From assembly GCA_949289345.1 (NCBI GenBank), contig CASENS010000021.1, positions 1-50,977 of the forward strand: a stretch of DNA of 50,977 bases, in the 5' to 3' direction. A model generated the notes under the pieces. The model was not told the origin of the DNA, searched no databases, and worked only from the letters and a program-made list of their open reading frames with translations. The translations under genes and the position numbers were made by a program. The stretch comes from an uncultured Bacteroides sp. GTDB taxonomy: Bacteria > Bacteroidota > Bacteroidia > Bacteroidales > Bacteroidaceae. This document shows, in pieces, positions 33,270-42,087 of the stretch (its first letter is position 1; the number at the start of each line of letters is the position of its first letter).

Positions 33270-34793
33270 ATGTTTGAAGGGCAACCCAAAGGACTTTTTG
33301 CTTTAGCGCTGGCTAATACAGGCGAGCGTTTTGGCTACTACACGATGTTGGCTATCTTTGTGTTATTCTTAAGAGCCAATTTCGATTTGTCTGCCTCTAC
33401 GGCGGGCAATATTTACGCTGCTTTCTTGGCGTTAGTTTATTTCCTCCCGTTTATTGGCGGTATTTTGGCGGACAAGTTCGGTTATGGCAAGATGGTGACC
33501 ATCGGTATTATCGGCATGTTCGTGGGCTATGTGCTCCTGGCGCTCCCGTTAGGTAACGGTGCGGCTGCATGGGTGTCGATGGTGGCTGGATTGCTAGTTA
33601 TCAGTACAGGTACAGGTCTGTTTAAGGGCAATCTGCAAGTGATGGTTGGAAACTTGTATGACGATCCCGCTTATGCTTCGAAACGCGATTCGGCGTTTAG
33701 CATCTTTTACATGGCTATCAACATAGGTGCCTTGTTCGCTCCTACGGCCGCGGTGGGTGTCATGGAGTATGCGCAGAAGACGTGGGGTGTGAGCGTGAAT
33801 GACTCGTATCACTTTGCATTTGCCGTAGCATGTGTGTCGCTTATCGTGTCCATGCTCATTTACTATAGCTGTCGTGGGACGTTCCGTCATGTGGAAGGTT
33901 CTACGAAGCAGGTTACGGCAAGCAACGCTAAGGCCGCCCACGTTGAGGAACTCTCGCCCAAGGAAACCGGTGAGCGCATTGTGGCTCTTTGTCTGGTTTT
34001 TGCCGTGGTTATCTTCTTTTGGATGGCTTTCCACCAAAACGGCTTGACGCTGACTTATTTTGCTGATGAGTTTACGGCGAAAAGTTCTTCGGGACTGGAA
34101 AGCATGATGTTCGATGTGATGAATCTGTTTGCGGTTATTCTTGTTGTATATGGTCTCTTCCAGTTGTTCCAGTCCAAGACGGGCAAGGCCAAATTGATTT
34201 CCGGTGTAGTCGTTTTGTTGGCGGTGGTGTTCCTTATTTACCGTTATTCCGTATTGGAGGGAAGTGTGGCGGTAGATGCGCCTATTTTCCAGCAATTCAA
34301 TCCGTTCTTTGTAGTTGCTCTGACACCGGTCTCGATGGCTATATTCGGTTCTTTGGCTCGTAAAGGGAAAGAGCCTTCCGCTCCGCGTAAAATTGGCCTC
34401 GGAATGTTGGTGGCTGCATTAGGTTATGTAGTGATGATTGTGGCTTCCATCGGCCTGTTGTCGCCCAATGCGCAAGAGGCTGCCGGTGACGCGGCTACGT
34501 TCGTATCGCCCAACTGGCTGGTATCTACTTATTTGGTGCTGACATTTGCTGAGTTGCTGCTTTCGCCCATGGGTATTTCTTTCGTTTCAAAAGTGGCTCC
34601 TCCCAAGTACAAGGGCATGATGATGGGCGGCTGGTTTGTAGCTACTGCCATTGGTAACTACTTGACTTCGGTCGCTTCCTGGTTGTGGGGCGATATGCCG
34701 TTATGGGTCGTATGGGGTACGTTGATGGTACTTTGCTTGTTGGCTGCTTTGTTCATCTTCTCTGTCATGAAGCGGTTGGAGAAGGTGGCTTGA
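33270..34793 (+). CDS. POT/PTR2-family proton-dependent peptide transporter
   Basis: 507 residues with about 12-14 membrane segments. The helix 1 motif is TGERFGYYTMLAIFVLFL, where the first Glu of the canonical ExxERFxYY is Asn, as seen in other Bacteroidetes members. Others are FIGGILADKFGYGKMVTIG, the PTR2 block GTGLFKGNLQVMVGNLYDD, RDSAFSIFYMAINIGALFAP, and LLLSPMGISFVSKVAPPKYKGMMMGGWF. It imports di- and tripeptides with protons across the inner membrane. The start at 33270 begins MFEGQPKGLFALALAN; an upstream ATG (33189) would add residues that overlap the promoter. Confidence 0.92.
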   Translation: MFEGQPKGLFALALANTGERFGYYTMLAIFVLFLRANFDLSASTAGNIYAAFLALVYFLPFIGGILADKFGYGKMVTIGIIGMFVGYVLLALPLGNGAAAWVSMVAGLLVISTGTGLFKGNLQVMVGNLYDDPAYASKRDSAFSIFYMAINIGALFAPTAAVGVMEYAQKTWGVSVNDSYHFAFAVACVSLIVSMLIYYSCRGTFRHVEGSTKQVTASNAKAAHVEELSPKETGERIVALCLVFAVVIFFWMAFHQNGLTLTYFADEFTAKSSSGLESMMFDVMNLFAVILVVYGLFQLFQSKTGKAKLISGVVVLLAVVFLIYRYSVLEGSVAVDAPIFQQFNPFFVVALTPVSMAIFGSLARKGKEPSAPRKIGLGMLVAALGYVVMIVASIGLLSPNAQEAAGDAATFVSPNWLVSTYLVLTFAELLLSPMGISFVSKVAPPKYKGMMMGGWFVATAIGNYLTSVASWLWGDMPLWVVWGTLMVLCLLAALFIFSVMKRLEKVA

Positions 34794-34823
34794 GTGGGGC
34801 TGTCTGATTATAAGTTGAAAAGC

Positions 34824-34869
34824 GAGGGTGTGCCGAAATGAAAAGCGACTGTCATTTCGGCACACCCTC
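34824..34869. terminator. Bidirectional terminator between POT gene and PUL 2
   Basis: A perfect 18-bp inverted repeat (34824-34841 with 34852-34869) and a 10-base loop, between the plus-strand POT gene and the minus-strand GH88 gene. It likely ends both transcripts. Confidence 0.8.
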
Positions 34870-34915
34870 AAGATATAAGATGGCATCTTTATACTATTAA
34901 ATGCATATCCCCTAA

Positions 34916-36121
34916 TTATCCATTATTTAATTTCTTCAATCTCATTAAAGCTTCCATATAATAATAGTCGGCATAAATGATGGAAGCATCGATTTCCGAA
35001 TGGCATGGCCAATGCCCTGTGGAATGCAACAGAAATGAGGGCTTATCCGCACGGCTTTGATACTTCTCTGAACTGAGTGACTGTAACATCTTAACGGCAG
35101 CCTCCTTATATCCTTGCCCTTTCTCTCCCGGAACAAATCCCGACAACTCCAGCAGTGCTGAAGCCACTATCGCTGCGGCCGAGGCGTCACGAGGCGCGTC
35201 CGGAATGCCCGGTGCATCGAAATCCCAATAGGGTACATAGTCTTCCGGCAGACGTTGCAGGTACACATCGGTCACTTTCTGCGCAAAGTCCAGGTAGCGG
35301 GGCAACTCCGTCTCCCGATACATCATCGTATAGCCATAGATGGCCCAAGCCTGTCCGCGCGCCCACATTGAGTGGTCAGCATAACCTTGATGGGTCACCC
35401 CTTTGATGAAGTTACCCGTCAGTGTATCGTAAACTGCCACATGATACGAGGTATAGTCATCGCGGAACTGATACTTCATGGTCTTGTCGGCATGGGAAAT
35501 GGCGATGTCGGCCAGCGAAGGGTCACCGCCGTTTTTCGATGCCCACATCAGCATCTCCAGGTTGATCATGTTATCCATGATGGTGTTGTGTCCTCCGAAC
35601 ATCCCCACATTGCGAGGCCAGGAAAGGATGGTGCCCACTGTGGGGCTGTATAGTGTGGCCAACGTATCGGCTGTAGCCAATATCACTTGTTTGTAGGCCG
35701 GATTATGCGTCAACCGATATCCGTTCCCGTAGCTGCAAAAGATCAGAAAACCCAAATCGTGGTCGAAGGCCGGCGTGAATGACAGGAATTCCAGTGATGC
35801 CGTAAACTTCTCGGCTTCCTGCCGGATAGTCTCGTCACCCGTTGCCTCATAATCGTACCACAAGATGCCAGGCCAGAAGCCACTACACCATTCCTCTTTG
35901 ACGGCTTTGCGGCAATGCCACACCGTCAGGCTGTCTTCAATGTTACGGGGCATCATCGTGTAGTCGATACTGCCACCGCCTGTTTCTTTCAGTTCGGCCA
36001 GCGTGCGACGGACCTGACTGTCGCAATATTGCAAGGCTTTTTCTTCAAAACTTTCTTCAGCAGATGTGCAAGCCCCCAGCAGCAGGAGTCCCGCACCAAC
36101 CATCCAATTCCTTAGACTCAT
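34916..36121 (-). CDS. GH88 unsaturated glucuronyl hydrolase
   Basis: A 401-residue lipoprotein (lipobox LLGAC, Cys18) with an (alpha/alpha)6 barrel. The two carboxylates used by GH88 to hydrate the C4-C5 double bond appear as Asp122 in AFDHDLGFLIF and Asp183 in NTIMDNMINLEMLMW. Other family blocks are WCSGFWPGILWYDYE, GYADHSMWARGQAWAIYGY and DASAAAIVASALLEL. It removes the unsaturated uronic acid that polysaccharide lyases leave at chain ends, which fits the two lyase-like genes upstream. It is the last gene of PUL 2, before a strong terminator. Confidence 0.9.
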   Translation of the reverse strand: MSLRNWMVGAGLLLLGACTSAEESFEEKALQYCDSQVRRTLAELKETGGGSIDYTMMPRNIEDSLTVWHCRKAVKEEWCSGFWPGILWYDYEATGDETIRQEAEKFTASLEFLSFTPAFDHDLGFLIFCSYGNGYRLTHNPAYKQVILATADTLATLYSPTVGTILSWPRNVGMFGGHNTIMDNMINLEMLMWASKNGGDPSLADIAISHADKTMKYQFRDDYTSYHVAVYDTLTGNFIKGVTHQGYADHSMWARGQAWAIYGYTMMYRETELPRYLDFAQKVTDVYLQRLPEDYVPYWDFDAPGIPDAPRDASAAAIVASALLELSGFVPGEKGQGYKEAAVKMLQSLSSEKYQSRADKPSFLLHSTGHWPCHSEIDASIIYADYYYMEALMRLKKLNNG

Positions 36122-36164
36122 ATTCTTTTTGTGTTTAATTATGTTCAGCTTTTATGTTGTTAAT

Positions 36165-38105
36165 TTATAATGTCTCTCCTTTATATTTCTTCCAACCTTT
36201 CGTGTTCTCGTCCATGGGGACAAACCGGATGGCAGCTCCGCCACTGGGCTTCAAATGGAATGACAAAATCTGCGAGGCGTTTACTATTAAATAGGAACAC
36301 TTGACGTGTGTACGGGTCTTTATCCGTTCGCCTCCATCCGTGTAGACGTATGCCTTATACTTCTTGCCTTTGTCCAAGAATGATAAGTCGATGGACTCTG
36401 TAGCGCCTTCGTTGTTGGTCAGTGCGCCTACAAACCATTCATTACCTTTTCGGCGGGCCATCACAATACCCTTACCCGGAGCGCCGGACAACACACGGGA
36501 CTCATCGAACACCGTCTGCAGGTTTTCGAACCACTCTATTTCCGGTTCTCCTTGATAGAAAGACGGAAGGTCGTACCAGAAAATGGTTTGTAACGGGCTG
36601 TAGAATACCAACGAAGCCGCTAACTGGTGAGCGTGGGTAGTCTTCAACCGCTTGTCGAAGTAACAGATGGTATAGTCCGCCGCACCGTTTATCATGCGAG
36701 TGAAGGGCAGGATGGTGTTATGGGTTGCGTCAGGAAACTCCTCGTTGCCGCAAATGCCTTCCTGGGTCAACAGATTGGGATAGGTCCGGCTAAATCCGGA
36801 AGGGCGGAATTCATCGTGAATGTTCATCATCAAATGATTCTCGGCGGCCAGACGTACCAGGTCGTGCAACCACGTAGCCCAGCGATGGCTGGCATACTGT
36901 ACAAAACCCGATTTCACGCCTACGATACCCCAATCGCGAAGCAAGGGGAAAAGTTCACGCGCTTGCTTCATCAAGGCATGTTGGTTGACGTAGAGCCAGA
37001 TACCTACTCCTTTTTCCTTGCCATAGGCTACTACGCGGGGCATGTCGAGTTTGCTGACCACTTTCGTTGCGTCTCCGTCATGCGAAGTGCAGGGCAGATA
37101 CCATAACCAGTCGAAGAGCATGTACGGTATGCGGTGTGCTGCACAGAAGTCGATGGTCTGCAAAGCGCCTTCAGTCGTAATGGTTGTTTCGCGCATAATC
37201 TTTCCTGGCTTTACCCACTGAGGGGCGTCCGTTATCTCGCAAGGCGGATTTAAGTTCAGCAAGATGTCGTTATGTTCCAACAAATCGCCGGGCTTGTCCG
37301 CAGCCATAATGACTTTCCAGGGCGTGGCATAATAAGTGACGATGTCTACCGGACTATACATCACCGAGGTCAGTGTATGGGGCTTATCTGCCGAAGCATG
37401 GAATTTGGTCAGACACCAATCGTCTACATCGGCATCGGTCAATGCCGCCCAGCTGCCGTCCGGCAGCTCCAATGTCAAGGCACGCTCTACGGGACACTTC
37501 AAACTGTCCACGGGTAGATAGTCAAACCGTGCCTGCGCCCACTTTTCGCTCCACGCCTTTGTCCCTGTGGGAAAAGTGTACTCTGTCAAGTCGCCTGTTA
37601 CCTTATGGAAAAGTGCCTTGGGGTGTTCCGGTAAGAAATAGCGGAAAGCAATGCCCTCATCATAGGCTCGTACCTCGATATTTAGCCGATAAGCGGAATC
37701 ATCTTTCCGGGAGAGATATAAAGTTGCCGTGTTGTAGCGGTCGCGTACCATGCTTCGTTCCCCATAAAGAGGTGTCCACGTTTGGTCCACTGATGGATGC
37801 GTCACTACGGAGTCTACCTCCAACCGGTCCATCCAGCAAGCGGGTTGCTCCAGATTGCGCATCCCTATCGCCATCTCCCACACCCAGTTGTCCATTTCCA
37901 GTCCGGCACGTGAGTCGATCACGACCGGTCTGTCCTTGTAGCGAACCTCATAGCGCAGTTCGTTCATGCCCTTATCGGTCTTCGTCTGCCAGAAGGAAAG
38001 CGCATGGGAACCATCGGGCGAAGTCAGCTGCAAAGTCTTGCCATTGTCTGCAAAAAGCGGGATGCTACACAGCAGCATCCCACAAAAAAACGTTATCTTA
38101 TTCAT
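36165..38105 (-). CDS. GH97 glycosidase, inverting SusB-like motif
   Basis: 646 residues with a signal peptide (MNKITFFCGMLLCSIPLFA). The N-terminal beta-supersandwich begins LQLTSPDGSHALSFW, then the TIM barrel and a C-terminal beta domain. The segment VGVKSGFVQ (396-403) has Gly400 where retaining GH97 members have the nucleophile Asp. Glu432 in NIHDEFRPSGFSRTYPN matches the region of the base Glu in SusB, so an inverting alpha-glucoside hydrolase is favoured. The actual sugar (alpha-glucose or alpha-galactose) is not certain. It lies 42 bases upstream of GH88, in the same direction. Confidence 0.9.
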   Translation of the reverse strand: MNKITFFCGMLLCSIPLFADNGKTLQLTSPDGSHALSFWQTKTDKGMNELRYEVRYKDRPVVIDSRAGLEMDNWVWEMAIGMRNLEQPACWMDRLEVDSVVTHPSVDQTWTPLYGERSMVRDRYNTATLYLSRKDDSAYRLNIEVRAYDEGIAFRYFLPEHPKALFHKVTGDLTEYTFPTGTKAWSEKWAQARFDYLPVDSLKCPVERALTLELPDGSWAALTDADVDDWCLTKFHASADKPHTLTSVMYSPVDIVTYYATPWKVIMAADKPGDLLEHNDILLNLNPPCEITDAPQWVKPGKIMRETTITTEGALQTIDFCAAHRIPYMLFDWLWYLPCTSHDGDATKVVSKLDMPRVVAYGKEKGVGIWLYVNQHALMKQARELFPLLRDWGIVGVKSGFVQYASHRWATWLHDLVRLAAENHLMMNIHDEFRPSGFSRTYPNLLTQEGICGNEEFPDATHNTILPFTRMINGAADYTICYFDKRLKTTHAHQLAASLVFYSPLQTIFWYDLPSFYQGEPEIEWFENLQTVFDESRVLSGAPGKGIVMARRKGNEWFVGALTNNEGATESIDLSFLDKGKKYKAYVYTDGGERIKTRTHVKCSYLIVNASQILSFHLKPSGGAAIRFVPMDENTKGWKKYKGETL

Positions 38106-38194
38106 ACCTATTGAATGTTATCTGCTACTAATACGAATGAACTTTACCCCACACTCAACTCTCCTGCATTTTTTTCATTTCCGGGACTGATTTT

Positions 38195-38249
38195 GCTGAG
38201 ACTGTCTCAGCTTACCACCTGAGACAGTCCAACCTTACTACCTGAAACA
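38195..38249. repeat. 23-bp-period array, TGAGACA/TGTCTCA type
   Basis: TGAGAC at 38197 and 38220 and TGAAAC at 38243 recur every 23 bases. The first unit is the near-perfect palindrome GCTGAGAC-T-GTCTCAGC (38195-38211). The other two are direct repeats CTTAC-ACCTGA-ACA. The last unit overlaps the stop codon of the heparinase-like gene, so the array starts inside its 3' end. It lies 90-145 bases upstream of the GH97 start. Confidence 0.75.
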
Positions 38250-40514
38250 TGCCTTCAAACGCAAGTGCCCCTTCTCATAGGTGACGGGGAAGATTTCGCC
38301 ATTCAAGCGGAGGGCTTCCGGGCGTTTCGTGGCACGAAGAGAGGCATTCATCTTCGGCTGGCCCTCCATCCACAAGTCCAGCGAGCGCCCGTTCTTTTGC
38401 TGAACGACAAACAACTTGGATAGCGACGAGAAGTAAGACTCCGTGCCCCGCCTCAACGCACTGCCATAGCAAAGGAAGAAATCGTGGGCATCGGCAAGAT
38501 CAGTACCCTCTTCATAAGTCACGGCAAACAGATAGGCATCCGTCGTCCAGCCGTCGACCTCTATCCAGGAATTGCTATGCATCAGCCTACCGTCCGCTAG
38601 TTGATTGATATAAAGGTCTGTCACTTTTCCCCGATTGTACACCCGCAGACCTATCCAGTCCTTTCCTTCGCGGCGTTCCATCCGGGGAAGTTCCTTCTGA
38701 TTCAATGAATCTTTCAAGATAATGGCAGTGAGCCCTTTGATGCGGTCAAACTCGCCAGGCAGGTGGAACGAGTAGTAAGTCTCCTTACCTTTTAGGTCTT
38801 CGGTAGGAGCTTCCAGAGTTTCCCAATAGAGGTCTTCGGGATAGTCGTGTACGAAGTCGGACTGCGCCAACATGCGTGGATAGAGCGGTCGGACGATGAC
38901 GGATGACTCGCCCTGACTGACGGTGAGGTCGAAGCCTGACTTGCGTGCCTCGCCACCCGGATGCCACAGCCACTCGAAGTGCCCGTTGTGGTGCGTCTTC
39001 AGGTCGTCGATGATGTAAATCACATTGTCCATCCATAAGAAATGACGGAAATTGCGGCTGAAGTTATCAGCATACGGACCGGTACCATCGGCCAGCAGGT
39101 ACTTCAAGTTACCCGCATCGATGAGGTGGTGCAGATGCCCGCGCAGTAGGGAGCCGTGGTATTGCTGCTCGCGCGACTGTCCTTCCCCGTCGAACAGCAC
39201 CACGTTGTGTGCCCGGCTCTGGAAGAAGTAGTTGCGATAAGCGGGATTGGGATACCAGCAGTTGCCCGCATCCTTCAAGATGTCCACACCTTTATGGTAT
39301 AGGATGAAGGAGTTGGCATCGGCATGGGAGTGGTTCCAGGTATGCCCGGACTTCACCGCGAGCATCGTGGCATCTTTCTCCCAAGAGGTACGCAAGGTGG
39401 CCCAGCCGAAGTCTGCGAAGAGTTGCGACTTGCCCAGCTCCGGCAGGCGTGGAGCGTTGTCCAACCGCGGCGTATAGAGGAAGCCCATGGGTCGGTTGAG
39501 GAAATAGCCATCGCGGTGCTGCCCTTGCTGCACTTGGTTGATATACCATAATATATTATTAGAACGTATGCCCAAGGCATAGAGGAGCATCAGGCTGCTC
39601 TCGGCGGCTACGTTGTGATGGCTGTCGCCCAGGTTGATGTTGTAGAGCATGCCCGTGCGGGGATAGCACACGTGCAGGAAGAAGTCCGGTAGCTTCGCCA
39701 GCTGGGGGATGTCGGGCAGCGTCCGTCCGGGATTCATGTTTCGCCACGCCAAGCGGAACTGCAGAGCTTCCTGAATGCCGAAGTTAGCATAGTTCAGGCT
39801 TTCGTACATGCCCCCTGCCTCATCAAAGCTTTTCGGCTTTTGTTGAAGCACATCCCCTGCGAAGTCGAACCATTCGGGCAGGATGTCGTTGATGTAATCG
39901 GCCGCCTCGCGTGCCGTGGGCACTTCGTTTTGCAGGCTCAGGGCCAAGATGCCTCCCATACAGACGCACGAGGTCCACCAGTTATGCCCCATGGAGTTGA
40001 GCGAATGGATGCGCGTAGGTTCCAGTACCCAGTCGCCCAAGCACGGGTCCAAGGCCAACCGCTTCAGCCCGGCAGCTATCGTCTTCCGCTCGGAAGCGGA
40101 CAGTTCATGATACACGGCGTCGTAGGCAATGGCGGTGAGGTAGGCTTTATGAGCCAATCCCAAGTCCGCTGTCCATACCGGCTTCCGTGCCAGCATCTCA
40201 CTACTGCCCCACGTATCAGCCTCGATGGCCTTCAGCAGTATCTCCTTGATGGCTTCCGCATAACGGGTATCCTCCGTTATCAGATAGGCCAGTGACAGGT
40301 AGTCCAGTTGCCCGAGGTTCTTCTTCTCCAGCTGGGCATCAGCTACCTGGCGGATAGACTCCCATGCCTGGCGCATGGTAGGTTCCGTGTTCATACGTTG
40401 TTTGGCCAGTTCTATCCGCTCCGGTGTATAGAGCAGGCAGGGATGCTTCACCCGTTGTGCCTTCGCCGAAAGCAGACATAGGGCGAAAGAAATCAGTAAA
40501 ATAAATCGTGTCAT
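38238..40514 (-). CDS. Heparinase II/III-family protein (polysaccharide lyase fold)
   Basis: 758 residues with a signal peptide (MTRFILLISFALCLLSAKA). An N-terminal alpha/alpha toroid (to about 370) includes SMGHNWWTSCVCMGGILAL and EAGGMYESLNYANFGIQEALQF. The C-terminal beta-sheet domain starts near GWATLRTSWEKDATMLAVKSG and shows the heparinase-type block NHSHADANSFILYHKGVDILKDAG followed by RNYFFQSRAHNVVLFDGEGQ. Candidate catalytic residues are His and Tyr in these blocks. Such proteins eliminate at uronic-acid-containing polysaccharides; specificity is unknown. It follows the GH28-like gene by 7 bases and is preserved although that gene is broken. Confidence 0.82.
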   Translation of the reverse strand: MTRFILLISFALCLLSAKAQRVKHPCLLYTPERIELAKQRMNTEPTMRQAWESIRQVADAQLEKKNLGQLDYLSLAYLITEDTRYAEAIKEILLKAIEADTWGSSEMLARKPVWTADLGLAHKAYLTAIAYDAVYHELSASERKTIAAGLKRLALDPCLGDWVLEPTRIHSLNSMGHNWWTSCVCMGGILALSLQNEVPTAREAADYINDILPEWFDFAGDVLQQKPKSFDEAGGMYESLNYANFGIQEALQFRLAWRNMNPGRTLPDIPQLAKLPDFFLHVCYPRTGMLYNINLGDSHHNVAAESSLMLLYALGIRSNNILWYINQVQQGQHRDGYFLNRPMGFLYTPRLDNAPRLPELGKSQLFADFGWATLRTSWEKDATMLAVKSGHTWNHSHADANSFILYHKGVDILKDAGNCWYPNPAYRNYFFQSRAHNVVLFDGEGQSREQQYHGSLLRGHLHHLIDAGNLKYLLADGTGPYADNFSRNFRHFLWMDNVIYIIDDLKTHHNGHFEWLWHPGGEARKSGFDLTVSQGESSVIVRPLYPRMLAQSDFVHDYPEDLYWETLEAPTEDLKGKETYYSFHLPGEFDRIKGLTAIILKDSLNQKELPRMERREGKDWIGLRVYNRGKVTDLYINQLADGRLMHSNSWIEVDGWTTDAYLFAVTYEEGTDLADAHDFFLCYGSALRRGTESYFSSLSKLFVVQQKNGRSLDLWMEGQPKMNASLRATKRPEALRLNGEIFPVTYEKGHLRLKACFR

Positions 40515-40521
40515 AAGTAAA

Positions 40522-42066
40522 CTATGGATTAAGAGTTTCAGTAATCAGTGAGGAAGCTATCTGGGGAGTCTTCACGCCGTCCAACTGGATAGCCGTGCGC
40601 GATGCATCGTTCACCTGCATCCGGTCGACCGAGAGACAGTCTACGTCCACGGCAATGACCGGCACACGCGGTTCCGTGCCTTCGGACCGGAAGGTGACCT
40701 GGTCTACCACCACTTCCCGGACATGGCGGACGAAGAGGCCGTAACAAGGCAGGTTGCCCCAGACCGTAGGTTGGGGATAGCCCTTCTCATCCTCTACCAC
40801 TTCCTCGTGCGAAGCCCAGTATTGGTTCTTCCACAGGTTCCCGGCTGTATCATGTCGCTTGCCCTGCAGGTCACCTCGGGTACGGTAATCGCCTTCCTTC
40901 AGGCCTCCCCGGTTGAAGAAGCGCAGGTCGGACAGATAGACGTTCTCGATTTTCCCCTCCGGCACCCCGGTGATGGAAGAGCCGAAGTTGCCCGTGCCGT
41001 AGGCCGTGATGTGGGAGATCTGGATGTTACGCATCTGCCCCATCGGCGGCTCGGGTGCTTCGGGGACATGCTTTCGGGCCCGGTTACCTAGCCGGATATA
41101 GAGTGGACATTCCGTCCCTTCTATCAATACGTTGCTGATGCTCACGCCATCCATGATGCCTCCGTCGACGACTTCCAGCGAGATGGCCGTTATCCCACTC
41201 GGTGTGGACTTCAGTATCCGTTCGCCTGTATGGGCACTGGGCTTTACCACGCAGTCGGAGATGGAAATGTTCCGGAAACCTCCAGTAGACTCCGTTCCGC
41301 ACTTGATGGCATTGGCAAAGCTGCTCACCAGGCAATGGCTAATCACCACGTCTTCGCAAGGAGCCTCCCCGGTGCTTTTCAGCACAATGCCGTCGTCATC
41401 GGAATCGATGATGCTATTAGAAAGTATAAAGCGACGGCAACCGTCAATGTCTATCCCGTCGTTGTTCCCGTTGCAATGGTTGTACACCCGGATGTTATCC
41501 ACCATCACATCCTCGCAGTCCAGGTAATGTTGGTTCCACATGGCTGCATTGCGCAAGTGAACGCCCGACACCCGCACTCCCCGGCAAGAGATGAAAAGCA
41601 CATTGCGCGGACGCCCGTTGGCGTCGCCCGCCACGCCGGTCACCCGTCCCCGTTTACCCTTTCCACGTCCGTCGATAACCCCATATCCGGTCAAAGCAAT
41701 GTTCTTTGCCCCGACCGCATAAATCAGTGCCGCCCATCCGCCTTCGTCCTTCTGCGAGCGGTAGGCAGCTTGCGGCTAGATGGGAAAATCTTCATCCTTC
41801 TCACTGGCGTAGAGATAGGCACCTTGGGCCAGATGCAGCTCTACATTATCTCTTAGGATAACAGTGCCCGACTTGAACCGACCGGCAGGAATGACCACTC
41901 TTCCTCCGCCTTGCTGATAGCAGTAGGCAATGGCTGCATTAATGGCCTGCGTAACGACTTGGTTCGTATCGCGCGTGGATGCGCCAAAGTCGAGGATATT
42001 ATAATCGGTAGCATACGACAGGATGGCTACCCAAAAGCTAACCATACATAGACTTAACTTCTTCAT
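40522..42066 (-). pseudogene. GH28-like parallel beta-helix protein with a premature TAG
   Basis: The signal peptide and start (MKKLSLCMVSFWVAILSYA, then YNILDFGASTRDTNQVVTQA) are followed after 96 codons by TAG at 41776-41778. The same frame then continues open for 418 codons from PQAAYRSQKDEGGW to 40522, so a single nonsense change (for example CAG to TAG) explains the break. TAG is used as an ordinary stop elsewhere here (Nudix gene). The helix has GH28-like carboxylates (NNDGIDIDG and SDDDGIVLKS). The usual GHG motif is absent and the corresponding stretch reads FANAIKCGTES, so it may not be a standard polygalacturonase. Confidence 0.85.
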
Positions 42067-42087
42067 AATTCTTTTCCTTATCTAACA

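Noticed and set aside
41776-41778. TAG recoded as an amino acid in the GH28-like gene
   Set aside because: TAG ends the Nudix gene and the 758-residue heparinase-like gene normally, and no suppressor tRNA or phage context is seen; a nonsense mutation is simpler.
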